Source of the DNA: Cololabis saira
Taxonomy: Eukaryota > Chordata > Actinopteri > Beloniformes > Belonidae
DNA length: 64,000 bases
Reading direction: 5' to 3'
NCBI RefSeq assembly: GCF_033807715.1
Contig: NC_084599.1
Span: forward strand, 28,308,125-28,372,124
A program made the position numbers and the translations under genes. The first letter of the stretch is position 1. Each line of letters begins with the position of its first letter. Shown here in pieces: positions 25,567 to 37,666 of the stretch. A model generated the notes under the pieces. That model worked only from the letters and a program-made list of their open reading frames with translations. It was not told the origin of the DNA and searched no databases.

Positions 25567-26263
25567 ATATATGTTTATATCTCTATGAATTTACGCATTT
25601 ATACAGTCAGCGATCTTTTGCCAGCTGTCTTTCCTGCATTTTGCAGCTGCAACTGTGTTGCTTTTTGCCTGTATTATATGCCTATACTCATCATATTTCC
25701 GTAAAATTATTGTTTGCTCTTAGCTACTGAAATAAGCGGCTCTGACAGCGGACTTCTCCATGCTTGCGATTGGTCATGCGCTGAAAACACTGCCCCTTTT
25801 ATGTGCACGCGCTCATATCCAGATTGGAGAAACCTGGGTTGATATACCGAGTTGATAACCACCGTCGTGTGACCGCTTAGCGTGATTGCAATTGTCCCGC
25901 TTAGTGAATCTGGATAAGGAAAAGATATCCTGGGTATGTTGAACTTGCTTCGTAGTACAGGCCCCAGGAGGCAGGAGTTCCAAAAGATGGTGATTTATTA
26001 ATCCAAAAACAAACCAAAAGCTCTGCTGAGCAGGGTTAACAAAAAACACAAGAGTTTACAAAAAACTGGCAGGACACAAGTAGGGTGGAAACAGTACAGA
26101 CCAGCAGGGAGCAAGAGAAAGACAAGAGCAGATATACACAGAGGGGTTAACGAGACACAGGTGCAGACAATCAGGGCAGATGGGAACCAGGGAAGTCAAG
26201 ACAGAACTGAAACACAGACACGGGTTTCAAAATAAAACAGGAACTGAAACCAAACCATGACAC

Positions 26264-27722
26264 TCTGGTAATTATAGGACAAAAATAATCCAGTTGATTC
26301 CAATTAAAACCACATTGTATAATGTCCGTTTTTTCACAATATAATCTGTAATTATTCTGTGATGTCAGTAACAATTTGTGATTTTTCACTGCTTACCATG
26401 AAATTGCACCATTCTCCCATTGTAGGCCTGGGCGGGAAAAAACGTTATTTCTTGATGGTAAGAAAAATAAAAAACAGTTAAGCATTTAAAGGATAAAAAA
26501 TGATTCACTCTTTGGTAGTTTTGTTTGAACTGATGTTGCTTTGATAGATTTGATAGATTGATCTATTATTTTTATCTATGTATAAGGTCTGTACATAAAC
26601 GAGTGACTCTAACTCCAGTTTTCCTGGAATTGAAGCCTAATCACCACAGACAAAGGTCCCCAATCAAAAATCTTATTTCATATTTGGACTCGCTTATTAA
26701 TTATCAAGCATTTTATCCCATCGCATCAAAGGATACTGTAGTCTCTCTATTGATATGCAGCTTAGTGTCCCCAAACAATAGTATGCCAAACCCTCTTAAA
26801 ACATGTTCAAATTCAACCATCAAAATGAAATACAGAACTTAATTCATGTTGCTTTATTAATAGCTCTGTTTTAGCTGTATTCATTCATTTTTAATAATGG
26901 AATGAAGTGATTGTTTTGATCAAGGCCTTAAACTGGTATGCAGGAGATGAGCAGACGCTTAATTGTAAATGCAACACTTAGCCTATTTCTCTGTGCTGAA
27001 TGGTTTGCTTTTCTGATCAGGTTTTAATGTAAAAGTTAAATATGTGAATGAGACGGGGAGTCGATGTCATGGGAAACTGATTGATTAGCTCTAGCTGAGA
27101 AGGGAAATTGGTCAACCTTGAAAATTGCTGCTTCGGTCCAAAACATCTCTTGTGTACGCGTCAACCTGTTCTTCAGTAAGACACCACGATGAACCCCCAT
27201 CTACTAAAGAACATAGTTTTGTTTACCGTACACAAACCTCTATTTGCTTCTTCACTGGAGACAAACACACAGCTTATTGAGAAGCTTGAGGTGTCAAAGC
27301 ATCTCACCAAACTCCTCACACTCAAGAGTGTGAAGCAAATTCACAGCAGAGATGACACAATGTTGTTGTGACTTCAATTAACAAGGTTACAGCCTCGGAG
27401 TGGGAGGGTGGGAGGTTGCGTGAGATTACATTAGAAGGGAGACCCACGTCGCAGACTGCGGTTCCTCTTCGGGTCCAAATGTGTTCAACGCTTCAAGAGA
27501 CACCACATTAAGTTTCAGACGAAGTTGATGAACAGTGAAGCTCTGATAAGAGCTCAATTTCTTTTTGGAAACATGACCTACCAGAATGTTTGACCCAAAC
27601 TTGGTCCAGATTTGTTGTTTTCCCTGGTCCATATTTGGCCTTTGGACCATTGTGGACCCACCCTCACATACCTCGCCAGATCTTATTCCCAAGATTATCT
27701 GATGAAAGTCGGGCAACATATG
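26264..27722. other. Unassigned DNA
   Basis: AT-rich sequence without recognisable coding, RNA or element content. Confidence 0.45.
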
Positions 27723-27730
27723 GTTCATAC

Positions 27731-28709
27731 CAGTGGTGTAAAGTAACGAAGTACAAGTACTTCGTTATTGTACTTAAGTAAGATTTTTGAGAATTTGTAC
27801 TTTTATTGATACTTTCATTTTTCTGTACTTTTACTTTTACTTCGTTACATTTTCAAGGAAAAAATCATACTTTTAATCCGCTATATTTAAAATTGGACAC
27901 GTCGTTACTCGCTACAAATTAAAGTCTTGAGTCATGAGAACAGCACAGCGGGGGCTGATTTATGGTTCCGCGTTACACCGGCGCAGAGCTACGGCGTAGG
28001 GTACGCGGCGACGCACGTCGTCGATGTGCGTCGATTTAACGCAGAACCATAAGGCGGACGGGAAGGAAGGGGGGCGAGTGAATTGCCCGTGATTGCCCGG
28101 CGGCGGCTCCGTGACGAGACACCTGGGGCGGACGGGGAGACTCGGCCTCCCCGGGGGAGTTGCGCTGCAGAGGCGGGCCGGAAAGCCCGGAGGAACCGCC
28201 GTCGCGTCGAGGACAGATGAAGACTGAAGCCTGAATTATCGATCCGCGTTAAATCGACGCAGAGCCTACGCCGTAAGGTACGGCGTAGGCTCTGCGTTGG
28301 TGTAACGCGGAACCATAAATCAGCCTTGAGCGGCAGCCGACGCTCAAGCCGTCGAAATTAAAATGGGGTAATGGAAACAAACGCTAAAGGGGTCAGAATA
28401 ATATCACCATTATTTAGAGTCAAATTCTTGGATTCTTCATTTCTTTGCAATCCTTTTGAAAATAATTTTGTACTTTGAATTTTGTACTTTGTACTTTGTA
28501 CTTTGTACTTTTTACTTTTTACTTTTGTACTTAAGTACATTTTACACCATGTACTTTTGGTACTTTATTATATTTAATTTGAGGTACTTTTATTCCTTTA
28601 CTTAAGTAATTTTCTTAATGGGTACTTTTTACTTTTACTTAAGTAATTTTCAAGCAGAAAATTTGTACTTTTACTTAAGTACAATATTTTTGTACTTTTT
28701 CCACATCTG
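27731..28709. mobile_element. hAT-like MITE with perfect 8-bp duplication GTTCATAC
   Basis: GTTCATAC occurs at 27723-27730 and again at 28710-28717. The termini are CAGTGGTGTAAAG (left) and CCACATCTG (right). Much of the interior is TACTT/AAGTA-type near-simple repeat, including four TTTGTAC units near 28484-28507. A GC-rich foldback segment at 27952-28326 is inserted in the middle. Confidence 0.9.
27952..28326. mobile_element. GC-rich foldback MITE nested in the hAT element
   Basis: The outer inverted repeats contain GGCTGATTTATGGTTCCGCG. Two inner hairpins (27953-28054, 28227-28326) use GTCGATTTAACGCAGA and GCAGAGCCTACGCCGTA words. The same hairpin family is at 44971-45110 and, as a fragment, at 15783. 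Its CpG density contrasts sharply with the AT-rich host. Confidence 0.8.
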
Positions 28710-28731
28710 GTTCATACAACACATAACAATA

Positions 28732-28790
28732 TAAGATAAGATAAGATAAGATAATACTTTATTACTCCCTCAATGGGGAAACTCAGATGT
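28732..28790 (-). mobile_element. LINE 3' tail (GATAA repeat)
   Basis: AAGATAAGATAAGATAAGAT followed by ACTTTATTACTCCCTCAATGG is the usual 3' terminus of fish L2-like LINEs on the minus strand. No coding remnant lies next to it. Confidence 0.6.
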
Positions 28791-29280
28791 TTCACTCTAT
28801 TCATCGATGTTGGGACACATCTTGCACATTTGCATTTTAAAACTACAATATTTGTCACATTTTCTACCAGGGGCAGCATCCATGGTGCAAGGACACATGA
28901 GTCCCTTTTACATTGGCAAATACGTTGCGTGTCACCTGTCCCAGGCAGCCGAAGCGGTGACCAGACCTGCCTGCAGCTGCCCACGGCCACCGGCCAACCA
29001 GTCATCAGCCGTCACTCCCAGCAGAAGGAGTTCAACTGTCTCCTCAGCTCTCGGCCAGAGAGGCCGCGAGCCATTCGCTACACTTCTCCGCCAAACCTCT
29101 CAAGAGTAGGTCTCAGCGGCTCACAGCACAACAAGCCAGAATAGCTTTAAAAAGAGATTTTCTTTTCTCATAGCTCAGATGCAAAGATAATGTGTCAAGT
29201 TTGCCAAAATGCTCAGTAGCTAAAGTGATAACAGTCCAAAAAACAAAAGTCCCAAATGAATAAATCTGTGTTGCCACAAG

Positions 29281-29780
29281 GATTCGAGCGGTTTTTATTG
29301 TCATTTCAGCACATGTTAGACATGAGATATGGAACAAAATTTGTTTCCCTAGTCCCAGAGCAAGCCCTGTAAGAAAGAGGTTCAAGGAAAGTATAATACA
29401 ATAAAATAAGAATATTAAATCAGGGCCTACAGGGGTCCTCCAGAGTTCAGCAGTCTCACAGCTTCAGGGAAGAACCTTTTCCCAAGTCTGGAGGTCCTGC
29501 TCTTGATACCCTGCAGCCTCCTGCCCGAGGAAAGAGGTAGAAACAGAGCATGTGCGGGGTGGGCGTTGTCCTTCATGATGCATCTGGAGGTGTAAATGTC
29601 CGTGATGCGGATAGGCTACGTCCACAGTCCTCTGTGCAGCTTTCACCAGCCTCTGCAGAGCTTTTTTCTCTGCTGCAGAGCAGCTGCCGTGCCACACAGA
29701 CAGTGATGCATATATAACATATATATAACTGTTGGATGAGGTACATAAACTCATCCCCCCCCATGCAATTTTCATGGATT
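29281..29780 (-). mobile_element. L2/CR1-like LINE, C-terminal reverse-transcriptase remnant
   Basis: Minus-strand frames read ALQRLVKAAQRTVDVAYPHH, then SFLGQEAAGYQEQDLQT and LPEAVRLLNSGGPL. This is the order seen at the C-terminus of L2-type ORF2 (LQR.V..A.R..., PSGRR.R..., ...AV.LLN). Frame changes show it is dead. The 5' part is missing. Confidence 0.72.
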
Positions 29781-30946
29781 TAAAATATAGCTATGGACAT
29801 CATTTAATTTAATGGTTGTTCAAGGAACTATACCTTATTCAGTTCAAAGAGGAAAACCACGATGTTACCCCCTTGGTACAGAGTGGATGGATGGAAACCT
29901 CAGGCACCCCCTGCTGGCTGCTGCTTTCACACAGAAATTAATGTTTTCCTTAATTCCTATTAGTTAATGCTTCTGATTTTCACTGATGCTTTTTTAAATT
30001 CTTATCTCTTTCCTTTTTCATGCTTAAGATTCTTTAAATGAGAGTCATCGTTCCCCCTTACACTGACAACCACACATTCATGTGAGCCACTTTAAATGCA
30101 TGCAGATTCAGTGCTGCATCTACTAAATGATATGCAACCTTATACAGCACTCACTAATGAGCAGGAACACAGATGTACAGTCCACGTGCAAACACCCTGC
30201 AACAAAACAGGGACACACAAAGAGTTCCACACCAGAAATCTCCCACACACGTACACAAAAGTGTGTTTCCTCTGGAAAGCCACTGTCTTTTTTGTGTCCT
30301 TTTGTCCCAATAGGCATTAACAGTGCGGCTGAGGTGATGCTGTGTTGTCTTTAGCATCTGTTTAGTAAAGAATTCAACAGGTGTGTAGCCATAAAACAAG
30401 GGCATCAACACCAAATCAAATGCAGCAAAGAGGAGGAACGACAGCGAGGCTCTCAATGAGAACTTCAAGGTCACTTCCACTTCAAACTCCACAATTTTAC
30501 CCAGATTTGAACACATCATTGTTTCATCGTACTGGCCTGTAACTTGTAGGCTTCGGTTGGATTAGAAATGTAATGTAATGTTTTTCATTGTCATTCACTG
30601 GCAGCTCTAACAAACATCCCCTGACTGGTAATTAAAACCTTCAACACTCAACACAAGCTGCACGAGGACCAAAAGCAACATCCCTGCAGAGCCGTTAGTC
30701 TGCTATATGCTGTAATTACCAGCATCAAAGAGTTAATACCTTGTTTATCTTTATTGAATGGCTTTTTATAAATGTCTCTGAAGTGTTGATCTTGTCTCGC
30801 ACTTTGTGTATTAACTGCTTTGGTTGTAACATATTTATTTTACAATAAAGGCAATCAAATGGTAATGTAATGCACGAGGTGGGTCAGATCCACCTGATGT
30901 GAAAAGTCCTCCAAAGAACAAAGCTGGGACTCTTTTCTTTGGAGGA
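29781..30946. other. Unassigned DNA
   Basis: No gene or known element recognised. Confidence 0.45.
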
Positions 30947-30964
30947 AAAGTGCTTTTATTTTTT

Positions 30965-31469
30965 TTTAATTTTTTAAAATATTTTTATCCCGGTTTTTTC
31001 CCATTTTTATCACCCAGTGCTCCTACCTAAGTGACAGTCCTGGGCATTGCCATCCTCTACCAACCCCGGGAGGGCCCTACACTGAGCTCAGGTCTCCTCC
31101 TTAACCTGAGGAGTGAGCAGGCCGCATCTTTTCACCAGACAGGGTGGGGTTTCTCCAGCCGGACGTAGCGCGTGGAAGGATCACGTTATTCTGGCCGGAT
31201 CCTCCCCACCCCATCTGGCGCCCCGGCTGGCCAGAGGGGGCAGTATAGCCCAGGACTGTGTGCATGTTTTTGTGAGGGTAGCTCCCATTAGCTACCAAGG
31301 GAACACGGGGAGAACATGCAACTCCACACAGAAAGATCCTTTCCCCAACCCCACCCAGGGTGTGGGCACTGAAGTCATGGGGGAACTAACACGCACTTCA
31401 GCACCCACAGCGTCCCCCGGCGGGAATCGAACCCAGGACCTTCTTGCTGTGAGACCGCTGCACTACCAG
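30965..31469 (-). mobile_element. tRNA-derived SINE with 18-bp target duplication
   Basis: The 18-bp word AAAGTGCTTTTATTTTTT occurs at 30947-30964 and at 31470-31487. Read on the minus strand, the insert starts CTGGTAGTGCAGCGGTCTCA with an A-box-like segment, then has GGGTTCGATTCCC (B box). It ends in an A-rich tail at the low-coordinate side. This is the layout of a SINE inserted by target-primed reverse transcription. Confidence 0.88.
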
Positions 31470-31487
31470 AAAGTGCTTTTATTTTTT

Positions 31488-34400
31488 GACCACATATTTA
31501 TTTTTGACAACTCTTCCTTTTTTTCCTGTTACCGTGTGGAGTAATTATTTATCTTATTATTCTCCTATTTATTGCTTTCTATTCATTTCAATATTATTAG
31601 ATTGACTTCCTTGTTTTCAAATCCCATTTTTGGTTTATTAATCGGATTTTGTCCATGTTTAGGGTCAGCCTTCACTCCAAATGCTCATAGGGGTCAGTTT
31701 TCTGTTTTTAAAACACACATACAGCTGCATCTCAGTTATCTGAGACTGAATATTTCAGCTAGAGTTTGCGCAGGGGAAAAGGTTAAGATACAAACTCTAA
31801 ATAAAACATCTGCACTCTACATAGCTGTTATGATATCCGGAACCAACACAGAATTAGAACAATGCATGAAAGCTTCACAGAAGACACAAGAACATTCTTG
31901 AGGGAACCTTTTTTTTTTTCTTTTCTTAGTCCTGATTGGATAATGGTTGAAGTGACATGGATTTTTGTATTCTATTTGCTGTGAAGATTCCCCAAAGGTG
32001 TCAATGTACCAACTCACTCATGCTGTTCCTGAGATATGGCCCTGGACAAACATACTGACGACGTCATCTGACACAAACATGTACCAAACAGTTATACATT
32101 AAATAAATGCATACATTTAGTGCCAAATAGCCTATATAAGATAAAACAAGTTTTTATAGTTTAGTTCCTGACAAACCTTTGTGGCAATGTTGCCCAAATT
32201 AATGGCAAAGGTGCTCCAACTATCAATGTTAAAAGTGTGTCTAAACATTTCTTTAAACTCTTTTTATTTATTTATTTTTTTACTCAACAGGAAGCTCAGT
32301 CTTGTTTTGATAAATGGTGAGATGTTATAAAAATGGATTTATAAGTTATTTATGTTGTTGCTGCATGAATCCAACTAAATGAAACCACTGTAAAAGTGGA
32401 ATAATTTGTCAGCTGTTTTCAACACATGAACACACGTGGCATAAAAAAACCAAACACACTTAATTTTAGACTTCAGCTGAAATCAACAAATATATTTGCT
32501 CATTTTAAGGTAGATGCAATATGTAGTAGAAAGGTGTAAAATAAACAGCTTTGTTTTGGTATTTTGCTCAGGATGGGAAGCCATGCCTTAATACACAAAC
32601 CTCCACACCGTTCCTCTTCTTTTTCATCTTTGCCTGCGCTGGTGCACGCCTGAGCTTGAGGCAGCCACTGTTTCTACGCATTATTACACTTGGCATGCCA
32701 ATTTCACATTTCCCAGCCTCCTCACCTGTACAGCGATGTTCACATCTTGCTCAACACCCTTTATTGTGAGTCACGACAGGGGATGGCAGTAATTAGACAG
32801 GTGGAGAAGGTACAATCGCACACAATGAGAAGCTGGAGAGGCCGCCCTGCTGGGGCTCAGGTAGCACACCCTAGAGCTTTCACATTATACAGAGCTCTCG
32901 CTCAACCTGAAAGCTTTTTCTGTGGAAGCTCCAACAATTATTCAGCTCGTCTCTGATAAGCTTCCAGATCAGATTGCTACAAATATCATGAATAAAAGTT
33001 ACAACTGATTAGAATTGTTAATTTTGATCCTGCTTTCAAAGATGACAATCATCTTGTGCATAAAATTAAAAATGTTAACCCAACTCTGGACTAATTACGC
33101 AGATTTGATGAATTAAATTGAATAATACTTTCTTAATCACAAAGCAAAGTAAAATTCTTGCAGTATAAACATAAAAAATCTATAATTTATCAAAAGGAGA
33201 AGTAGAAATAAATAATGCATTTATTTCATCCGAATGCAGCAGTGACATGGAGTCATTTTAAAAGGTTATATTTGTGGGCGGGAATGACCTTCTGCATCAC
33301 TCCTTGTTGCAGAGAAGCCGAAGAAAACCTGCGACTGAAGGCTCTCTGCGTTTCATCAGCATGTTGCTCAGAGTGTGTCGTGTCCATTATGTTTTTCATC
33401 TTGTGCAACATTCTTCTTTCCACGTCGGCTCCAGGGGCTTCACAGACGTCTCCAGCACAGCGCCTGCTTTCTTTATCAGTTTGCTTATTTTTTTTTTTGA
33501 GTCCCTGGCTGTGATGCCACTGCCCCAACGGATAACTGCAGATGAAACCGAGCTCTCCACCACAGCCTGCACACAAACACACGTCGCGCTGCAAACACTG
33601 AGGAGCCTAAGCTTGTGAAGAACCTGGGCTAAACATTAATATTTCAGCCCACTAAAAGCATTTTTTTTCCCCCAGACTTGCATCTTGTTTTAGGTGTAAG
33701 AGAAATTTGAAGAATCCACTTCCAAAATTTTGAACACCAACAAGCGAGCCTTGCTCAGTGATTATCTTGTGTGCCAGAAACCCAAGAAAACGTGCAGAGT
33801 TTTGATGCAGCTGCTGTGATTGTTTCATTTTTTAACTTCACAACTCAAAATGTAGTACAAGTTTTCAATTACTGAGTCTAAAATCAGTGCATTGATATCA
33901 GTCGCATTAATTTCTACCATTAGAACAGTCTGTCATCAGTAAAATGCCACGCTTCACCGCAAAATCTGTTGACATTAAAGAGTCGACTACAAACATAATC
34001 AGGCGGCTGAATTAATTCCTTCTCAGAAACTTCAGAGAGGAAATTGAAAAGACTGCACACGCATTCACTTTGTACTCTTAGCCAGACAAGAATTACCAGA
34101 ATATGCATTTGAAAAATAAACCCATTTAGAGGCAGCTGCAGCAAAGTGATGTTGTGACTTGCATGCAAAGTAAAAATGATGCGCTTTGTCTCCTTGTGAG
34201 CTCTGCAGTTAAGAGTTGTGTCTCATAAGTAAATAACATCAGAAGGTCAGCTTTTGCTGTAGTGATAGTCTTTCCACTCAAATATCATTTAAAATAAAGG
34301 CTTGCCTGCAGCCCTGATGACCCTGGCAAGGCAACAAGCAGTGGCTTTAAGTCTCCTAATGAACCCACTAAAAGGGCCTTTAATATGTTTTTTTCCCCCT

Positions 34401-35319
34401 GTAAATGATCAAAAGTTCTCTTTCAGTAACCTCCATAATGATCTTTATCAGGGACGTGAATGAGAAAATGTTCCTAAAGACTGAAAAGAAGTTAAAAAAC
34501 AAAACAAAGCAAAACTCTCCACTCGGATGGGCTAAAGGCTAATTGACTGTGTCTGAAATGAGATTTTAAGCGTTTGAATTAGCGGGAGCTGTAACACGCA
34601 GCAGCTCGGAAATGGGAGGAAAATGGAGAGAAAGTAGGAGCGGGTCACATCGCTGATGAGGATGCCAACTCTCCGAGATGGACTGTGTTTGTGCAGCTTC
34701 TACAGCCACACAGGACGCCATCTTGCCATTAATTAGGCCGACTTAGAGAGAGAAGGAAAGCCAGTCGTAACTCAGCATATTCATGTTTCTGCTCAGTCCC
34801 TCAGACACACTCCTCCACAGAGCTGCATCCAAACATCAAACTAAATAACTTACAGATCGAACAACTTTTTTTTTTTCTAAGATGCAAAAAAAAAAAAAAA
34901 AGTAACAAGAAAACTGAAGCCAAGGAGATGCAAATGAGGACAGTTTCTCAAGCGGATGAGTTTCCAGTTGATAGTGAAAGGAAAGATGAATGTGGAGGAC
35001 AGCAGTGGGACAGAAGACAGACTTGAGATGTGGAGAACCTTGTTTATTGCTCCAGTAGGGGAGTAAATATGATGTAGCATCTCTTGCTGTGCGCTCAGCT
35101 CTGCCTGCGAGTGTGATCAGCCTGCTAATATGTGGCGATGGATGCATGTGGTCAGGTGTGAAGGGAAAGAGCCACTGAAGGGGAAAAAGAGGAGGCTGTG
35201 GTCGCTAAAAGACTAATGGGCCAATTACGAGCTTCAAGGGGGCACCCATTTATTTGTTGTGTGTGACTGGATAAAGATTCACTTCATTAATATGGACTGG
35301 CACTTACAAACATTGTTAT

Positions 35320-35322
<3 letters not shown>
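31488..35322. other. Unassigned DNA
   Basis: AT-rich with occasional poly(T) or poly(A) runs (near 31910, 34868, 34886). Overlapping frames at 33215-33618 on both strands have no motif support. No gene is called. Confidence 0.45.

Positions 35323-35400
<78 letters not shown>
35323..35400. repeat. CT dinucleotide microsatellite
   Basis: About 38 CT units with one interrupting G at 35365. Confidence 0.97.
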
Positions 35401-35404
<4 letters not shown>

Positions 35405-35482
35405 TTCTCCAACAACAACAAGTTCTTCTGCTCATGCTCAGATCTGGAGCAAGAGCAGAATCACAGGCTCCTCCCATTCAAG

Positions 35483-36190
35483 CAGGGGTGTCAAAAGTAT
35501 TCACATTCATTACTCAGGTAGAAGTATAGATACTAGAGCTTAAAAATACTATAGTTGAAGTATCATCTCATCTCAAGTGTTTTATTCGAGTAAAAGTATA
35601 AAAGTACTGGTTTCAAAACTACTTAAAGTATAAAAGTAAAAGTAATGTAAGGGGGGAAAAGCCATTAAGGACAAAAGCCATTGAAAATGAATGCATCTTA
35701 GTATAATGCAAATATGTTAAAGAACCATATATGTGTACTATTGAGCATTAACATGTTTCAGAGAGCTGCAGATATGATGACTAGTTGCCTATAAGTATTG
35801 TAATGGTGCAAAAAGTCAAACTTCAGAGGCATGTTATCATTTATCCTAACCTTTATTGGAATGTACATCAAGTTTAGTTGCAGGAATCTGAGGGCAATGG
35901 ATGTAAGAACAAAACTGGACAAGAACATCTGAAACAACCACAACCAAATTCACTCTATCCGGATGGAGCAATTTAACTGGATAGTTTTTTTTTAAAGGCC
36001 GAAATGAAATAGAGTAACGAGGCTGTTTTTAAAATGTAAGGAGTAAAAAGTACAGATAATTGTGTGAAAATGTAAGGAGTAAAAGTAAAAAGTCGTCTGA
36101 AAAATAATGACTCCAGTGAAGTATAGATAACCAGAATTTCTACTTAAGTAAGGTAACGGAGTATTTGTACTTTGTTACTTGACACCTCTG
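35483..36190. mobile_element. hAT-like MITE with perfect 8-bp duplication CATTCAAG
   Basis: CATTCAAG flanks both ends (35475-35482 and 36191-36198). The termini are CAGGGGTGTCAA and TTGACACCTCTG. The interior is non-coding, with repeated AAAAGTA-type words at both arms. Confidence 0.92.
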
Positions 36191-36198
36191 CATTCAAG

Positions 36199-37663
36199 TA
36201 TAGCTGGTTCATCCTGGAAGAGAGGAAACTTTCATCATTTGAAGTGGGCAACAAATCTGCTCTGGATCTAAACAAAAAGATCATTTTTGTGTAAAACTCA
36301 TAGTCAAAACAAAATGGGAACATTCGTTTCACAGAAGCAACTAAAAGTTATCGCTGGAGAGAGGGTAGGCCCGTAAACAGATACTTGGCTGACGACCGGA
36401 TGAGTCATGTTCACCACAGGCTGCCAATAATCAATCAGATCATTAGATGGAGCTGATAGAATCAAAGTCTGGCTGAAGCCAGCTGGAGGAAGAAAGGAAC
36501 AAATCCTCAGCCATGGTTTTTCAGTGAGGACGTGCTCTTCTTTTCTGAGGTAGCTGTTGCTAAAAGCATCTCGTGGCATAATGGCGATAGTCTTGCCATC
36601 CACATATCTGATTTGATTTTGATTTTGATTTGAAGATTTTATTTTGATTTGATTTGATATCAGGGCATTACATGTTGGGCTATCTATACCAAAATATTTA
36701 ATTATGCAGAACGAAGGCCCGAAGCGACGAGTATTAAAAATGCACACCAGACAAGAGCTCGGGGCTTAGGAGGTTATAGAAATCATGTGCACACAGGTTG
36801 TTAAACATCTCCTGAGACAGACATTGACTAAACATCCATTATGCTTCCTTTCAGCATGGTTTCTTCCATATTAATTTGTTCAGCTTATTTTACTTTGTGT
36901 TAGGTTCGGCTGCTGCCATTTTAATTATCTTGCTCTCTCCTTCTGTAATTACGGAAGATGAATCGGCGCTACTCATCACTGCTTGTCAGTGAACCAACTC
37001 TTAATAGGCACATGATGGGAGTGGATGTAAAGATGGAGAGGGAAAAAAAACACTGAATTTTTGTGGAGTTTATGAAAGTTTGGCACAGCTCCCTGCTTGT
37101 TGACCTTTATGCAGCATCCTTTACTGGTAGACGCTGCTAATTGGTCTGAAAGAACTCCGTCTCAACCAGAGACAAATACCCATCCTCTCGGATGTCCCAC
37201 AGCCACACATTGACATGCTGAAGGTGATGAAGATGAAGGAAGAGAAGAAGAAAGGAGTCGATGCAATGGGCCATGAATAAAATGAGACATCCTTCAGTAT
37301 CTTCAGTTTAACATAAATGCTTTTCTTTTTTTTTTTTTTTTAATAAATACCTGCTGCTGTATTTTATATATATATATAGTATATAAGAGTAATTATGACA
37401 ACTTTCATATCAAAGGTTCTGAATTCATGAGCATAAATCTAAACCTACTTGTTTTGTTGCCTCTTTTGGAAAACTTTCTCACTCTTCTTTCCTACTGGGG
37501 ATATTTTAGATTTTTTTAATGAGACATCCTTCAAGATGGTACGGGGAGATTAATTTTTGGGATGATTTGAGGAGACGAGATGGCTCGAAATAGTGGTGGC
37601 CACAAAACCCAAGTCCTAATAAATGTTGAATCTTCAGTCCGCCCTTCCGTTAATGCATCACTC
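36199..37663. other. Unassigned DNA with simple repeats
   Basis: A TTTGA-type simple repeat lies at 36609-36660, a poly(T) run near 37330 and a TA run near 37366-37384. The 147-codon minus-strand frame at 36304-36747 spans the first of these and has no recognisable motif. Confidence 0.45.
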
Positions 37664-37666
37664 TTA

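Larger units (their letters stand above)
24681..25968 (+). mobile_element. PIF/Harbinger-like element
   Basis: Exact 22-bp terminal inverted repeats contain GGGGCCTGTACTACGAAGC. The element carries a transposase N-terminus (24900-25085) and an inserted Tc1/mariner-type MITE (about 25390-25566). A clear 3-bp target duplication could not be read because the flank itself is palindromic. Confidence 0.8.
24650..26263. mobile_element. Interspersed fish repeat, split by a Harbinger insertion
   Basis: Sequence on the right (25969-26263: GATTTATTAATCCAAAAACA, GGGTTAACGAGACACAGGTG, ending AAACCATGACAC) and on the left (24650-24680: TTAGGACCCAAACGCAGGAG) together form a repeat I recognise as widespread in teleosts. 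Its class is uncertain. It is interrupted at 24681-25968. Confidence 0.55.

Noticed and set aside
31113..31544. 143-codon plus-strand frame
   Set aside because: It lies almost entirely within the SINE flanked by the 18-bp duplication and is antisense to it.
36304..36747. 147-codon minus-strand frame
   Set aside because: It spans a TTTGA-type simple repeat and has no recognisable family features.
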